Under the pieces are notes generated by a model, which saw only the letters and a program-made list of their open reading frames with translations, was not told the DNA's origin and did not search any database. The translations under genes and the position numbers were made by a program. This document shows positions 47,512 through 55,943 of a DNA stretch of 64,000 nucleotides, piece after piece; position 1 is the first letter of the stretch; each line of letters begins with the position of its first letter. The stretch comes from Brevibacillus fluminis (GTDB lineage: Bacteria; Bacillota; Bacilli; Brevibacillales; Brevibacillaceae): positions 124,001 to 188,000 of the forward strand of contig NZ_RHHQ01000005.1 of the NCBI RefSeq assembly GCF_003710825.1, written 5' to 3'.

Positions 47512-49152
47512 TTGAAAAAGAATGTTTTTGTCCTTGTCAGCTCTGTTCTCGTCTTAGGCGCTGCGCTTGCAGGTTGCGGTGGCAACTCGGCAGCTCCAGC
47601 ACCTGCTGAAAATAACAATGGTTCCGCTGCACAACCAGCGAAAAATAATGGCCCACAAACTCTTCGTCTGAACTTGCACTCCGAGCCGCCAACGCTCGAC
47701 CCAGGTATCGCGGAAGACTCGACTTCCGGTGCGGTTATCCGCGCGACGTTTGACGGTTTGACTCGCACAGGCCAAGACGGCAAACCGCATGAATCCGTTG
47801 CGGAAAAAGTGGATGTTTCGAAAGACATGCTGACGTACACCTTCCACCTTCGCGATAGCAAATGGAGCAATGGTGATCCTGTAACAGCGAAAGACTTTGA
47901 ATTCGCTTGGAAGCGCGCGCTCGATCCAAAAACAGCTTCCAACTATGCTTATCAGCTGTACTACATTAAAAACGGTGAAAAATTCAACAAAAACGAAGCG
48001 AAAATGGATGACGTTGGCGTAAAAGCGTTGGACGACAAAACGCTTCAAGTCACACTCGAAAACCCAACTCCATACTTCTTGGAGCTGACCGCTTTCTATA
48101 CGTACTACCCAGTTGACCAAAAAGTCGTAACTGCTGATCCAAAATGGGCGACAGAAGCGAAAACCCACGTGGGTAACGGTCCATTCAAACTTGAGGCTTG
48201 GGAGCATAAGAGCAAGCTGACTCTGGTTAAGAACGATAACTACTGGGATAAAGATACTGTCAAATTGGACAAAATCGACTTCTCTATGGTTGAAGATGAG
48301 AATACCGAACTGTCCATGTTCGATAACGGTGAACTTGACTGGGCAGGTGCTCCACTGAGCACAATCCCAACCGACGCGATGCAATCGCTCAAGGATTCCG
48401 GCAAGCTGAACATCCAGCCAATCGCCGCAACCTATATGTACAAGTTCAATACGACAAAAGCGCCATTCAACAACGCGAAAATCCGTAAAGCGTTTGCTTA
48501 CGCGATTGACCGTAAATCGATCATCGATAACGTAACCCAAGCAGAACAAGCTCCAGCAACCGGTTTGGTGCCAACATCCATGATCTTGAACAAAGATGGC
48601 TACTTCAAAGACCATGATGTGGAAACAGCGAAAACATTGCTGGCTGAAGGTATGAAAGAGCTCGGCATCACTAAGCTGCCGCCGATCACACTGTCCTTCA
48701 ACACATCCGAGGGTCACAAGAAAATCGCTGAAGCGATCCAAGACCAATGGAAAAAGGAATTGGGCGCTGACGTGAAACTGGAAAACAAAGAGTGGAAAGT
48801 TTACCTGGAAGATATGCACCAAGGTAACACGCATGTATTCCGTTCCGGTTGGACCGGCGACTTCAACGATCCAATCAACTTCCTGGCTCTCTTCAAAGAG
48901 AAAAATGGCGGTAACAACGATACGTTCTGGGAAAACAAACAGTACCAAGAGCTGTTGAACAAATCTGCCCTGGAAGCTGATCCGGAAAAACGGAAAGCCA
49001 TTCTTGCGCAAGCAGAGCAAATCTTGATGGATGAAATGCCAATCGCGCCTATCTACTTCTATACGAACTCTTACGTGAAAAAAGACAACGTAAAAGGCGT
49101 TTTGATGGATGGATTGGGCTTCATCGATTACAAATGGGCTTCCATCGAGTAA
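47512..49152 (+). CDS. Oligopeptide ABC transporter substrate-binding lipoprotein
   Basis: TTG 47512 follows AAGGGGG. The 546-residue protein has a lipobox signal (LGAALAGCGG) and family 5 solute-binding motifs: LHSEPPTLDPGIAEDSTSG, AKDFEFAWKRALDP, FAYAIDRKSIIDNV, and GWTGDFNDPINFLALF. It resembles OppA, which captures peptides for uptake. Codon choice is strongly biased toward a few codons, suggesting high expression; this bias also creates a long antisense open frame. No opp permease genes are in the window, so the partner transporter must be elsewhere. Confidence 0.92.
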   Translation: MKKNVFVLVSSVLVLGAALAGCGGNSAAPAPAENNNGSAAQPAKNNGPQTLRLNLHSEPPTLDPGIAEDSTSGAVIRATFDGLTRTGQDGKPHESVAEKVDVSKDMLTYTFHLRDSKWSNGDPVTAKDFEFAWKRALDPKTASNYAYQLYYIKNGEKFNKNEAKMDDVGVKALDDKTLQVTLENPTPYFLELTAFYTYYPVDQKVVTADPKWATEAKTHVGNGPFKLEAWEHKSKLTLVKNDNYWDKDTVKLDKIDFSMVEDENTELSMFDNGELDWAGAPLSTIPTDAMQSLKDSGKLNIQPIAATYMYKFNTTKAPFNNAKIRKAFAYAIDRKSIIDNVTQAEQAPATGLVPTSMILNKDGYFKDHDVETAKTLLAEGMKELGITKLPPITLSFNTSEGHKKIAEAIQDQWKKELGADVKLENKEWKVYLEDMHQGNTHVFRSGWTGDFNDPINFLALFKEKNGGNNDTFWENKQYQELLNKSALEADPEKRKAILAQAEQILMDEMPIAPIYFYTNSYVKKDNVKGVLMDGLGFIDYKWASIE

Positions 49153-49167
49153 GATACGCATGACAAA

Positions 49168-49201
49168 AAGAGGACCTGCCAGTCAGGTGCCTCTTTTTTT
49201 T
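49168..49201 (+). terminator. Terminator after the oppA-like gene
   Basis: AGAGG-ac-CTG / CAG-gtg-CCTCT with eight or more T. Confidence 0.88.
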
Positions 49202-49289
49202 CGTGGCTATGGACATCCGACCAATCCAGTTCTCTTCTCTTGTCATAGTGTAATGTGAGCAATCAGTGCTGTTCAAGAGGAGGAGAAGC

Positions 49290-49550
49290 ATGGACATCAA
49301 TAAGTGGATGAATATTGCGAAAGGGATTTCGAAAGATAAGCTGAAAACCGATTCCGGCTTAAAGGAAGTTATCCGTGATTTAGGGAAAAAAGCCGGAAAA
49401 AATCTTTCCGACGATGATGTAAGTAAATACGCATCGATGTTCAGGAAAATGGCCAAAACCGAAGACGTCGGAAGCTTGCTCGGCAAGCTGCAAAAAAAGG
49501 GCGTCAAGACCGATGATATCAAAAGCATCAAAAGACGGCTAAATAAGTAG
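49290..49550 (+). CDS. Small protein similar to stage VI sporulation protein F
   Basis: The 86-residue, strongly basic helical protein starts at ATG behind GAGGAGGAG. Its pattern (NIAKGISKDKLKTDSGLKEV, GKKAGKNLSDDDVSKY, ending KSIKRRLNK) resembles SpoVIF/YjcC, a small GerE-linked late spore-coat factor of about 87 residues, in length and in the Lys-rich tail. The assignment is moderate; no direct alignment was possible. It lies 15 bases before a second small gene, so both may form a late sporulation operon. Confidence 0.6.
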   Translation: MDINKWMNIAKGISKDKLKTDSGLKEVIRDLGKKAGKNLSDDDVSKYASMFRKMAKTEDVGSLLGKLQKKGVKTDDIKSIKRRLNK

Positions 49551-49564
49551 GGAGGGCGAGCGAG

Positions 49565-50050
49565 ATCGCTACGAAAAAGAAAAAATTATCCTCCCAAAGA
49601 GACCAGATCAAGGAATTAACGACCAAGATCACTCAATTATCCGTGGCGTCGCAATCACATAATGATATCTTGGTTCGGGAATTGTCCGGCATGAGACAGG
49701 ACATGGCTTTGTTGAAGGCAGAGCTGGCGAAAAAAAATAAGGAGCGGGCGGGACGATCCGGATTCCGTCCACCCCGGTTATTCAGCCGTTCGCGTTCACA
49801 GCCTGTCGTGGAGGAAGCCCCCGTGCAAGTACCGTCCATCAAACTGGACGACTTGCTGCCGCTCCTGCCGCACTTAAGTGGTGTGATACCGCAGTTGGGC
49901 AACCCAAAGGTCGCAGATGCGATGAAGATGCTGTCCAATCCGGCAGTTATGTCGCTGATCCAGCAATTTTTGCAGGGGAATATGGGCGGCTTGCTCAAGC
50001 AAAATTCGCCAACAGTTGTCCAAACCCAAAGGAGAAGAGCCCTTCTGTGA
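49565..50050 (+). CDS. Coiled-coil-leading protein of unknown function, apparent ATC start
   Basis: A GGGAGGG site sits eight bases before ATC 49565, giving (M)ATKKKKLSSQRDQIKEL and 161 residues. The first GTG in frame (49643) would remove this natural-looking Lys-rich N-terminus and lacks a site. Residues 1-60 look coiled-coil (QIKELTTKITQLSVAS, SGMRQDMALLKAELAKKNKE), followed by an Arg/Pro-rich linker (SGFRPPRLFSRSRSQP) and a C-terminal hydrophobic helix pair (LDDLLPLLPHLSGVIPQLG, AVMSLIQQFLQGNMGG). I do not recognise the family. The SpoVIF-like neighbour suggests spore formation. Confidence 0.65.
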   Translation: MATKKKKLSSQRDQIKELTTKITQLSVASQSHNDILVRELSGMRQDMALLKAELAKKNKERAGRSGFRPPRLFSRSRSQPVVEEAPVQVPSIKLDDLLPLLPHLSGVIPQLGNPKVADAMKMLSNPAVMSLIQQFLQGNMGGLLKQNSPTVVQTQRRRALL

Positions 50051-50072
50051 GAAGTGGCTTTCTCTTTTTTTT
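50031..50072 (+). terminator. Terminator after the 49565 gene
   Basis: GAGAAGAGCC / GGCTTTCTC-type hairpin with eight T, overlapping the gene's last codons. Confidence 0.7.
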
Positions 50073-50217
50073 AATGGGCACTGCTATAAGTGCTACCGCA
50101 AAATTCGGCGCAATCGCGCAGATTCGGTCAATTAGTTCGAAAAGACTACAAACTTTTTAAGGACAAGCATCGTCTAATATAGAGTGTGGAGAATACGCAG
50201 CTTAAGGGAGGACAGCG

Positions 50218-51957
50218 ATGAGAAAGAGTTATGCAGCATGGATGCTTCTGCTGTTCAGCTTTTGCCTGCTGCCTGGTCTAGCAATGGCAGCACCAGCCCA
50301 GGCACAAGATCAATTAAAGCTGATGGTAGAAGGGAAAAGTGTCGATGCGGATGTCCCACCGGTGATTGACCAGGGACGGACACTTGTGCCGGTCCGTGTA
50401 GTTGCTGAGCAATTGGGCGCTACGGTGACTTGGGATGATGTATCGCGGTCGGCAACGATTGTGCGTGGACAAACCACGCTGGAATTGACGCTTGATCGCA
50501 AGGCTGCTCGGAAGAACGGCAAGGACGTACAACTTGATACCGCGCCGAAAGTACATAATGGCCGAATGCTGTTACCGTTGCGTTTTGTCAGCGAATCGCT
50601 GGGGCTTACGGTCGGTTGGGAAGAAGCGACGCGAACGGTTATTGTGAATAGTCCGCTAACCGTCTCTGTCAACGGTTCTGGACTGGCTGCCGCGTCTACT
50701 GTCTACGTAATCGATGGTACGGCTTTTGTACCTGTCGATGCGCTTGCCAATTCATTTGGTTTGAAAGATTGGGTGAATAAGCAAACGATTCACCAGACGA
50801 GGACAATTGATTCCGTCCGGGTTGCACCACTTGATGAAATGAGAGACCTTTTAGGAGTGGATGCGCAGTGGGATCAAAAAAACAGCCGTATCACCTTTAC
50901 ACGCGATACGAACTTTACCGGGGTAGAGGTTGACGGAGAAAAAGTTTCGATCAAAACCACGAACCGAGTCACCCCCGCATCTTTCACATTGGAAGGGCCT
51001 CACCGGATTGTCATGGACTTCCCGCAAACGCATTTGTCTAGTAAAATGCAAAATGGACTGGATAGTTCCTATCAAGGAATCGCGTACCAAGCCAGTGCGG
51101 CAAACGATTCCGATGACCGGGAAACTACGCAAAATAACCGGGTAAACGATCAAGCCGCCGAAATGCCGTCCTGGCTTTCGGGGATTGAGGAGAACAATGA
51201 TTCAGAGGATGTAGCGGTAGATGCACTCAGCCAAGTAACAGCGGCATCAGTTCCGGTAGCCTCGGATGCGAAGCCGCCACTGGTTACGACGATCCGCTAC
51301 AGCCAATATCAGCCGGATGTGGTCCGAGTCGTTGTCGAGCTGTCACAAAAAAGCAATTACGATCTGTCTCAACAAGAGGACGGAGTGTCTGTAACGCTGA
51401 AGCCGGCTCCGAGAAAAACAGGTTACCTGATTGTCATCGATGCCGGTCATGGCGGGCACGATAATGGTGCGTCTGGTGTAGCAGGCAACAAAGAGAAGGA
51501 TTATAATCTGGCTGTCGCCAATAAAGTGGTCAAGCTCCTCTCTCAATACAAAGAGTTCCAGGTCGTTGCCACCCGCTCGACAGATGTATACCTGACCTTA
51601 CAGCAGAGAGTTGAGATTGCGAACAACATGGGGGCAGACTTGTTCCTGTCGGTGCATGCCAACTCGTTTACGCCTACCTCTCGCGGAACAGAAACATTTT
51701 ATTACAATGCGAACAGTGAGGCATTTGCCCGCCTTGTTCACAGCTATCTGGTGAAGGCAACAGGCTTCCCTGATCGAACCGTTCAGATTCAACCGTTTTA
51801 TGTGATCAAAAATACCAAAATGCCGGCCACGTTGACCGAAACAGGATTTTTGACAAACGAGATTGAGAATAAGCAGCTGATGTCACCTGCGTTCCAGGAT
51901 AAAATCGCGCAAGCGTTGGCTACAGCAATCCGCGAATATTACTTGCAGAATCAATAA
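50218..51957 (+). CDS. N-acetylmuramoyl-L-alanine amidase with copper-amine-oxidase-N and AMIN domains
   Basis: The 579-residue secreted protein (GGGAGG site) has a signal peptide (RKSYAAWMLLLFSFCLLPGL), a copper-amine-oxidase-N-like domain at about 35-145 (QGRTLVPVRVVAEQLGATVT, LPLRFVSESLGLTVGWEEA), a second related segment at about 150-230, a beta-rich AMIN-like domain (about 235-400) and a C-terminal Amidase_3 domain from about 400: IDAGHGGHDNGASG (His), NKEKDYNLAVANKV (Glu), LFLSVHANSF (His), LTETGFLTN (Glu). It cleaves peptidoglycan stem peptides and is anchored by the N-terminal modules. The GerMN lipoprotein gene follows by 28 bases. Confidence 0.92.
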   Translation: MRKSYAAWMLLLFSFCLLPGLAMAAPAQAQDQLKLMVEGKSVDADVPPVIDQGRTLVPVRVVAEQLGATVTWDDVSRSATIVRGQTTLELTLDRKAARKNGKDVQLDTAPKVHNGRMLLPLRFVSESLGLTVGWEEATRTVIVNSPLTVSVNGSGLAAASTVYVIDGTAFVPVDALANSFGLKDWVNKQTIHQTRTIDSVRVAPLDEMRDLLGVDAQWDQKNSRITFTRDTNFTGVEVDGEKVSIKTTNRVTPASFTLEGPHRIVMDFPQTHLSSKMQNGLDSSYQGIAYQASAANDSDDRETTQNNRVNDQAAEMPSWLSGIEENNDSEDVAVDALSQVTAASVPVASDAKPPLVTTIRYSQYQPDVVRVVVELSQKSNYDLSQQEDGVSVTLKPAPRKTGYLIVIDAGHGGHDNGASGVAGNKEKDYNLAVANKVVKLLSQYKEFQVVATRSTDVYLTLQQRVEIANNMGADLFLSVHANSFTPTSRGTETFYYNANSEAFARLVHSYLVKATGFPDRTVQIQPFYVIKNTKMPATLTETGFLTNEIENKQLMSPAFQDKIAQALATAIREYYLQNQ

Positions 51958-51985
51958 GCGGATATAAGCGCAAGGGGGATTTTGG

Positions 51986-52549
51986 ATGATGAAACGTATG
52001 AGAACAGGCCGATTGCTTTTACCTGTGTTAGCCGCGATGTTGCTTATGTCAGCATGTGGGACGGGAACAACACCGCAAACGCAGACACCGCCGGGAACTG
52101 AAACACCGGCAGGGGAGCAAAACAGCGGGACGGGTCAGACGACGGCTCCAAAACCGGAAGAGCAAAAACAGAAAGTGTTGGTTTACTACTCAGACGATAA
52201 TTTAACCAAAATGGAAAAAGAAGAACACGAAATCACCTTTGAAAAAGATGACGAGAAGTACAAAAAGGCGATGGAGCTGTTGGGGAAACCGGCCAATAAA
52301 GGGGATCAGCCGCTTTGGGCGAATTTCGCTTTCCACTCCATCACAATCAATAAAGGCGAGCTGACTATCGATGCTGATAGCAAAAACCAGTACAACATGG
52401 GATCGACCGGCGAAATGATGGCGATCGAAGCGTTGCGCATGACCATGTTCCAATTCCCTGAGGTGCAAACCATTCATATTATTCAGGATGGCAAACCTGT
52501 GGAATCGTTGATGGGCCATGTCGATGTAAGTGAGCCAATTACCCGGTAA
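51986..52549 (+). CDS. GerMN domain lipoprotein
   Basis: The 187-residue lipoprotein (site GGGGG, lipobox MSAC) has a Thr/Pro/Gln-rich linker (about 30-65) and one GerMN domain: KVLVYYSDDNLTKMEKEEHE, LLGKPANKGDQPLWANFAF, ELTIDADSKNQYNMGSTGE and VQTIHIIQDGKP. GerM-type domains act in sporulation and germination; single-domain versions are also found beside wall amidases. It probably works with the upstream amidase outside the membrane. Confidence 0.88.
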   Translation: MMKRMRTGRLLLPVLAAMLLMSACGTGTTPQTQTPPGTETPAGEQNSGTGQTTAPKPEEQKQKVLVYYSDDNLTKMEKEEHEITFEKDDEKYKKAMELLGKPANKGDQPLWANFAFHSITINKGELTIDADSKNQYNMGSTGEMMAIEALRMTMFQFPEVQTIHIIQDGKPVESLMGHVDVSEPITR

Positions 52550-52560
52550 TGGCCAGGAAA

Positions 52561-52587
52561 AGTCCGAGAAGTTCTCGGGCTTTTTCT
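52561..52587 (+). terminator. Terminator after the GerMN gene
   Basis: AGTCCGAG / CTCGGGCT stem, loop AAGTT-like, then T run. Confidence 0.85.
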
Positions 52588-52757
52588 TTTTTCCGGGAAA
52601 ACTTGTCCCATTTCTTTAAATAACCTTTACATTCGCACCACAAAACGATAACAATCGGCGTGTATAGTTAGGAAAAGATTCATGATTATCAATTCGCATG
52701 CAGTTCAGCAGCTTTTATCAAGAAGAATCGAAAAATAGAAAAAGGAGCTGCTCCTCG

Positions 52758-53510
52758 ATGAGTATCATTGACGTACGCGACCTCAATCTCCATTACGGCG
52801 CGCAACATGCCTTGACCAACATTCAAATCGAAATGCAGGAAAATAGCATTACAGCGTTTATCGGACCATCCGGCTGCGGGAAATCCACTTTTTTGCGGAC
52901 CTTAAATCGGATGAATGATATGATTCCCGGCGTCACCATTGAAGGGCAGGTGCGCATTGCAGGGGAGGATATTTACCAATCCTCTGTCGATGTAGAAATT
53001 TTGCGTAAAAATGTGGGCATGGTGTTTCAGCAGCCCAATCCTTTTCCGAAAAGCATCTATGATAATATTACGTTCGGACCTAGGCTGCACGGGGTAACCC
53101 AGCGGAGCGTTCTCGACGAAATTGTGGAAAAAAGCCTTCGCGCAGCCGCACTATGGGACGAGGTGAAGGATAGCTTGAAAAAGCCGGCGCACGGCCTCTC
53201 CGGGGGACAGCAGCAGCGACTGTGCATCGCTCGCGCTTTGGCAGTCAACCCGCAAATCTTGCTGATGGATGAGCCAACATCGGCACTCGACCCGATCTCT
53301 ACTGCCAAGATCGAAGATTTGCTGGAAGAACTCAAAGCGACCTATACCATTGTGATCGTGACACACAATATGCAGCAGGCAGCCCGTATTTCCGATAAAA
53401 CGGCGTTTTTCCTACACGGGGAGCTTGTCGAATATGATGTGACCCCAACCATCTTCCAAAATCCGTGCGACAAGCGTACGGAGGACTATATTACCGGACG
53501 TTTCGGTTAA
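52758..53510 (+). CDS. pstB: Phosphate ABC transporter ATP-binding protein PstB (solitary)
   Basis: ATG 52758 follows AAAGGAG; 250 residues. Walker [20 protein letters not shown], PstB-specific [14 protein letters not shown], signature [16 protein letters not shown], Walker [14 protein letters not shown], and the C-terminal tail [15 protein letters not shown] are textbook PstB. PstS, PstC, PstA and PhoU are not in the window, so this is a second or detached copy, perhaps serving another permease. The RBS is inside a short palindrome (AGGAGC-T-GCTCCT). Confidence 0.92.
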   Translation: MSIIDVRDLNLHYGAQHALTNIQIEMQENSITAFIGPSGCGKSTFLRTLNRMNDMIPGVTIEGQVRIAGEDIYQSSVDVEILRKNVGMVFQQPNPFPKSIYDNITFGPRLHGVTQRSVLDEIVEKSLRAAALWDEVKDSLKKPAHGLSGGQQQRLCIARALAVNPQILLMDEPTSALDPISTAKIEDLLEELKATYTIVIVTHNMQQAARISDKTAFFLHGELVEYDVTPTIFQNPCDKRTEDYITGRFG

Positions 53511-53516
53511 AACAAC

Positions 53517-53544
53517 AGACGCCATTCCATAGGGCGTCTTTTTT
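53517..53544 (+). terminator. Terminator after pstB
   Basis: GACGCC / GGCGTC stem, nine-base loop, six T. Confidence 0.88.
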
Positions 53545-53551
53545 GTAATGC

Positions 53552-53593
53552 AACCGCGGCTCCGCCAAAAAGCTTGGCGTAGCCGGGTTTTCT
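53552..53593 (+). repeat. Structured hairpin repeat, copy B
   Basis: AACC-gc-GGCT-c-CGCCAA, loop AAAGC, TTGGCG-t-AGCC-g-GGTT, then TTCT. It matches 5107-5150 in loop, bulges and most bases, with the outer pair changed in a compensatory way. It lies eight bases after the pstB terminator and before the arsB-type gene. Confidence 0.6.
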
Positions 53594-53699
53594 AATGAGT
53601 GCAGCAGTGGGCCAACCATATTTTTCACTTTACAGCGAATCGCCCATCACACATAATGGGTATCTGTTGATACGTAATGCATCTGAGGAGGACCTCATT

Positions 53700-55001
53700 G
53701 TGGGAATGTCTGTTGTGGCTTTTGTTATCTTTGCGTGTACGCTGGCTGCCGTCATCACGAAGCCTCGCAATCTTTCCATCGGATGGTCCGCGATGGGGGG
53801 AGCGGTCGTCGCCATTTTGGCCCGTGTCGTTTCTTTTCAGGACGTGTGGAACGTTACCTCGATCGTCTGGAACGCGACGTTTTCACTCGTGGGGATCATT
53901 TTGATTTCGCTGCTGCTCGATCAGATCGGTTTTTTTGAATGGGCAGCTTTGCATATGGCGCATATCGCCAAAGGAAACGGCCGTTTGATGTTCGTCTATG
54001 TGATTTTGCTCGGGGCAGTGGTGTCCGCCTTTTTTACCAATGATGGTGCTGCCCTTATCCTGACCCCGATCGTGCTGGCACAGGTGAGGGTGTTGAAGCT
54101 CGATGAGCGGATGGTGTTGGCGTATGTTATGGCAAGCGGTTTTATTGCGGATACGTCATCGCTGCCATTTATTATTAGCAATTTGGTGAATATTTTGTCT
54201 GCCGATTATTTTGACATCGGATTTGCCGAGTATTCGCTGTACATGCTTTTGCCCAACCTGTTTTCAATTGCGGCGAGCGTTGGCGTGCTGCTGCTTTATT
54301 TCCGCAAACGCATACCGGCAAGCTATGATGCGAGTCGCCTCGCGCAGCCGCGGGAAGCAATCAAGGACTTGTCCTTGTTTCGTCTGTCCTGGGCCATTCT
54401 CGGCGTGCTGCTGGTGAGCCTGTTTTGCAGTGGATGGATGCATGTTCCGGTCTCGTTGATTATCAACGGGGTTGCGCTATTCTTTCTGCTGATGGCCCGC
54501 CGCTCTAAGTCCGTCCAGACGTGGAGCTTGATTAAGAATGCGCCCTGGGTCGTCATCGTATTTTCCATCGGGATGTATGTTGTCGTCTGGGGACTGGGCG
54601 GTGTCGGGTTAACCGATCTGCTGGCCCGTTGGATCCGCTTGCTTGCTGATCATGGCGTTGTGGCGGCAGCGCTGGGCATGGGGTTTTTGGCAGCGTTTCT
54701 CTCGTCTATCATGAACAATTTGCCGACAGTCATGTTTGATGCGCTTGCGATAAAAGCCGCGCATACGACCGGAATTGTGCAGGATGCACTGATTTATGCC
54801 AATGTGATCGGCAGTGACCTTGGTCCCAAAATAACACCGATCGGCTCTTTGGCGACATTGCTGTGGCTGCATGTGCTTCAGCGCAAAGGGGTCAAGATTG
54901 GATGGGGAGCTTATTTTAAAACGGGAATTGTTCTGACGCTGCCGATTTTGCTGTTCACATTGGTCGGTCTTATCGTGACACTGTTGATCAAGGGAAGCTG
55001 A
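53700..55001 (+). CDS. arsB: ArsB/ion transporter superfamily membrane protein (arsenite efflux-like)
   Basis: GTG 53700 lies eight bases after GAGGAGG and gives 433 residues, the family length; the frame stays open to 53595 but without a site. About 11 helices. Conserved ArsB/NhaD blocks: SAMGGAVVAILA, LLLDQIGFFEWAA, ILLGAVVSAFFTNDGAALILTP, ADTSSLPFIISNLVNILSAD, and the second half's SSIMNNLPTVMFDALA, GSDLGPKITPIGSLATLLW. ArsB exports arsenite/antimonite. No arsR/arsC is adjacent (an ArsR gene lies at 58240), so substrate specificity is inference. Confidence 0.85.
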   Translation: MGMSVVAFVIFACTLAAVITKPRNLSIGWSAMGGAVVAILARVVSFQDVWNVTSIVWNATFSLVGIILISLLLDQIGFFEWAALHMAHIAKGNGRLMFVYVILLGAVVSAFFTNDGAALILTPIVLAQVRVLKLDERMVLAYVMASGFIADTSSLPFIISNLVNILSADYFDIGFAEYSLYMLLPNLFSIAASVGVLLLYFRKRIPASYDASRLAQPREAIKDLSLFRLSWAILGVLLVSLFCSGWMHVPVSLIINGVALFFLLMARRSKSVQTWSLIKNAPWVVIVFSIGMYVVVWGLGGVGLTDLLARWIRLLADHGVVAAALGMGFLAAFLSSIMNNLPTVMFDALAIKAAHTTGIVQDALIYANVIGSDLGPKITPIGSLATLLWLHVLQRKGVKIGWGAYFKTGIVLTLPILLFTLVGLIVTLLIKGS

Positions 55002-55024
55002 ACACCTGGCCTTTTGCATAGTCA

Positions 55025-55438
55025 TCATTCATAAAACGTCATGTGTGGCATCGATTCTTTGTAATAGTTCAGCCTGTCTTCACGCGTACCGGTATGGAAC
55101 TCGAACTTGTGTCCGTCCGGATCAGTAAAATAGAGGGAGCGTCGGTCACGCTCGTCACGCTTACGGCCTGGGAGAATGGTTACGCCCAGGTCTTTTAGTT
55201 TTTGCTCCAACGAATCGAATTCGTCCTCAGTGACTGAAAACGCAATATGGGTGTACGAATGCTGGATTTCATTACGCGGGATCGATTCTTCGACGTTAAG
55301 GGCAAGCCAGAGACCATCTAAATCAAAATAAGCCAGCTTGCGTCCTTTCACCAGCAGCTTTGCCCCCAGCGCATTTTGATAAAACGCGATGGACGTTTCG
55401 AGATCGGATACGGAAAACAGCAAGTGATTGATCTTCAT
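55025..55438 (-). CDS. fosB: Fosfomycin resistance metallothiol transferase FosB
   Basis: The 137-residue glyoxalase-fold enzyme (site GGAGG) adds bacillithiol or cysteine to fosfomycin, opening its epoxide. It matches the family closely: [19 protein letters not shown] (His metal ligand), [29 protein letters not shown] (His ligand), [33 protein letters not shown] (Glu ligand; fosfomycin contacts), ending PHMTFYE. It is convergent with the transporter and has no mobile-element signs, so it looks like an intrinsic chromosomal copy. Confidence 0.95.
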   Translation of the reverse strand: MKINHLLFSVSDLETSIAFYQNALGAKLLVKGRKLAYFDLDGLWLALNVEESIPRNEIQHSYTHIAFSVTEDEFDSLEQKLKDLGVTILPGRKRDERDRRSLYFTDPDGHKFEFHTGTREDRLNYYKESMPHMTFYE

Positions 55439-55546
55439 TAGCCTACCTCCATTGGAAATATCGCATACTCTCTCAGTTTGTGGAAAAAATACGATGGAAT
55501 CAAACGTTTTTTTCAAATTTACACCAAAAGGTAGGGGGATCGCGCT

Positions 55547-55939
55547 ATGTGGGAAGGTTGGCCGATAGAACGCATATTGCTGATTTTTGTCGGACTTGCT
55601 TTTGCTTTGATTTTCATCCAGGTTACCATGTTTCACTCGCGCCAAAACTTTCGGCATTGGGCAATGTGGGTACCGGTAATTGAAACCCCGGTTTTTGCCG
55701 TTTTGGCTATTGCATTGGCTTTTACGCAGCCGATGTGGCTTTTGTGGACGTTTACCATCTTGATGTGGGTCGGCGTCGCGGGCGGCTTGTACGGCGCCTC
55801 GCTGCATGCCGCCGGAGTGAGACAGCGCGTCGGGGGATTTTCGCAAAGCCAAAATTTCCTCGTGGGGCCGCCCATCATTTTGCCATTATTAATCAGTGCG
55901 TTCAGCGGACTTGGCTTGATCGCGCTCTATTGGGGGTGA
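55547..55939 (+). CDS. Small four-helix membrane protein of the GMC dehydrogenase cluster
   Basis: The 130-residue protein (AGGTAGGGGG site) has about four helices: [60 protein letters not shown] and [20 protein letters not shown]. It has no cysteines and no heme motif. It is followed after four bases by a gluconate-dehydrogenase-subunit-3-like protein and then a GMC enzyme, so it may anchor this complex to the membrane, which is inference. I do not recognise a named family. Confidence 0.75.
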   Translation: MWEGWPIERILLIFVGLAFALIFIQVTMFHSRQNFRHWAMWVPVIETPVFAVLAIALAFTQPMWLLWTFTILMWVGVAGGLYGASLHAAGVRQRVGGFSQSQNFLVGPPIILPLLISAFSGLGLIALYWG

Positions 55940-55943
55940 AACG

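Noticed and set aside
47554..49161. 535-codon minus-strand open frame opposite the oppA-like gene
   Set aside because: It is an artefact of strong codon bias in the sense gene; the product is Phe/Val/Gln-rich without domains or a start site.
52745..52762. Ribosome-site-hiding hairpin at pstB (AGGAGC-T-GCTCCT)
   Set aside because: The perfect palindrome leaves a one-base loop; the realistic stem is only four pairs, too weak for a control claim.
53595..53699. Upstream extension of the ArsB-type protein from ATG 53595
   Set aside because: No ribosome site, directly adjoins the hairpin repeat, and the 35 added residues do not fit the family; GTG 53700 is better.
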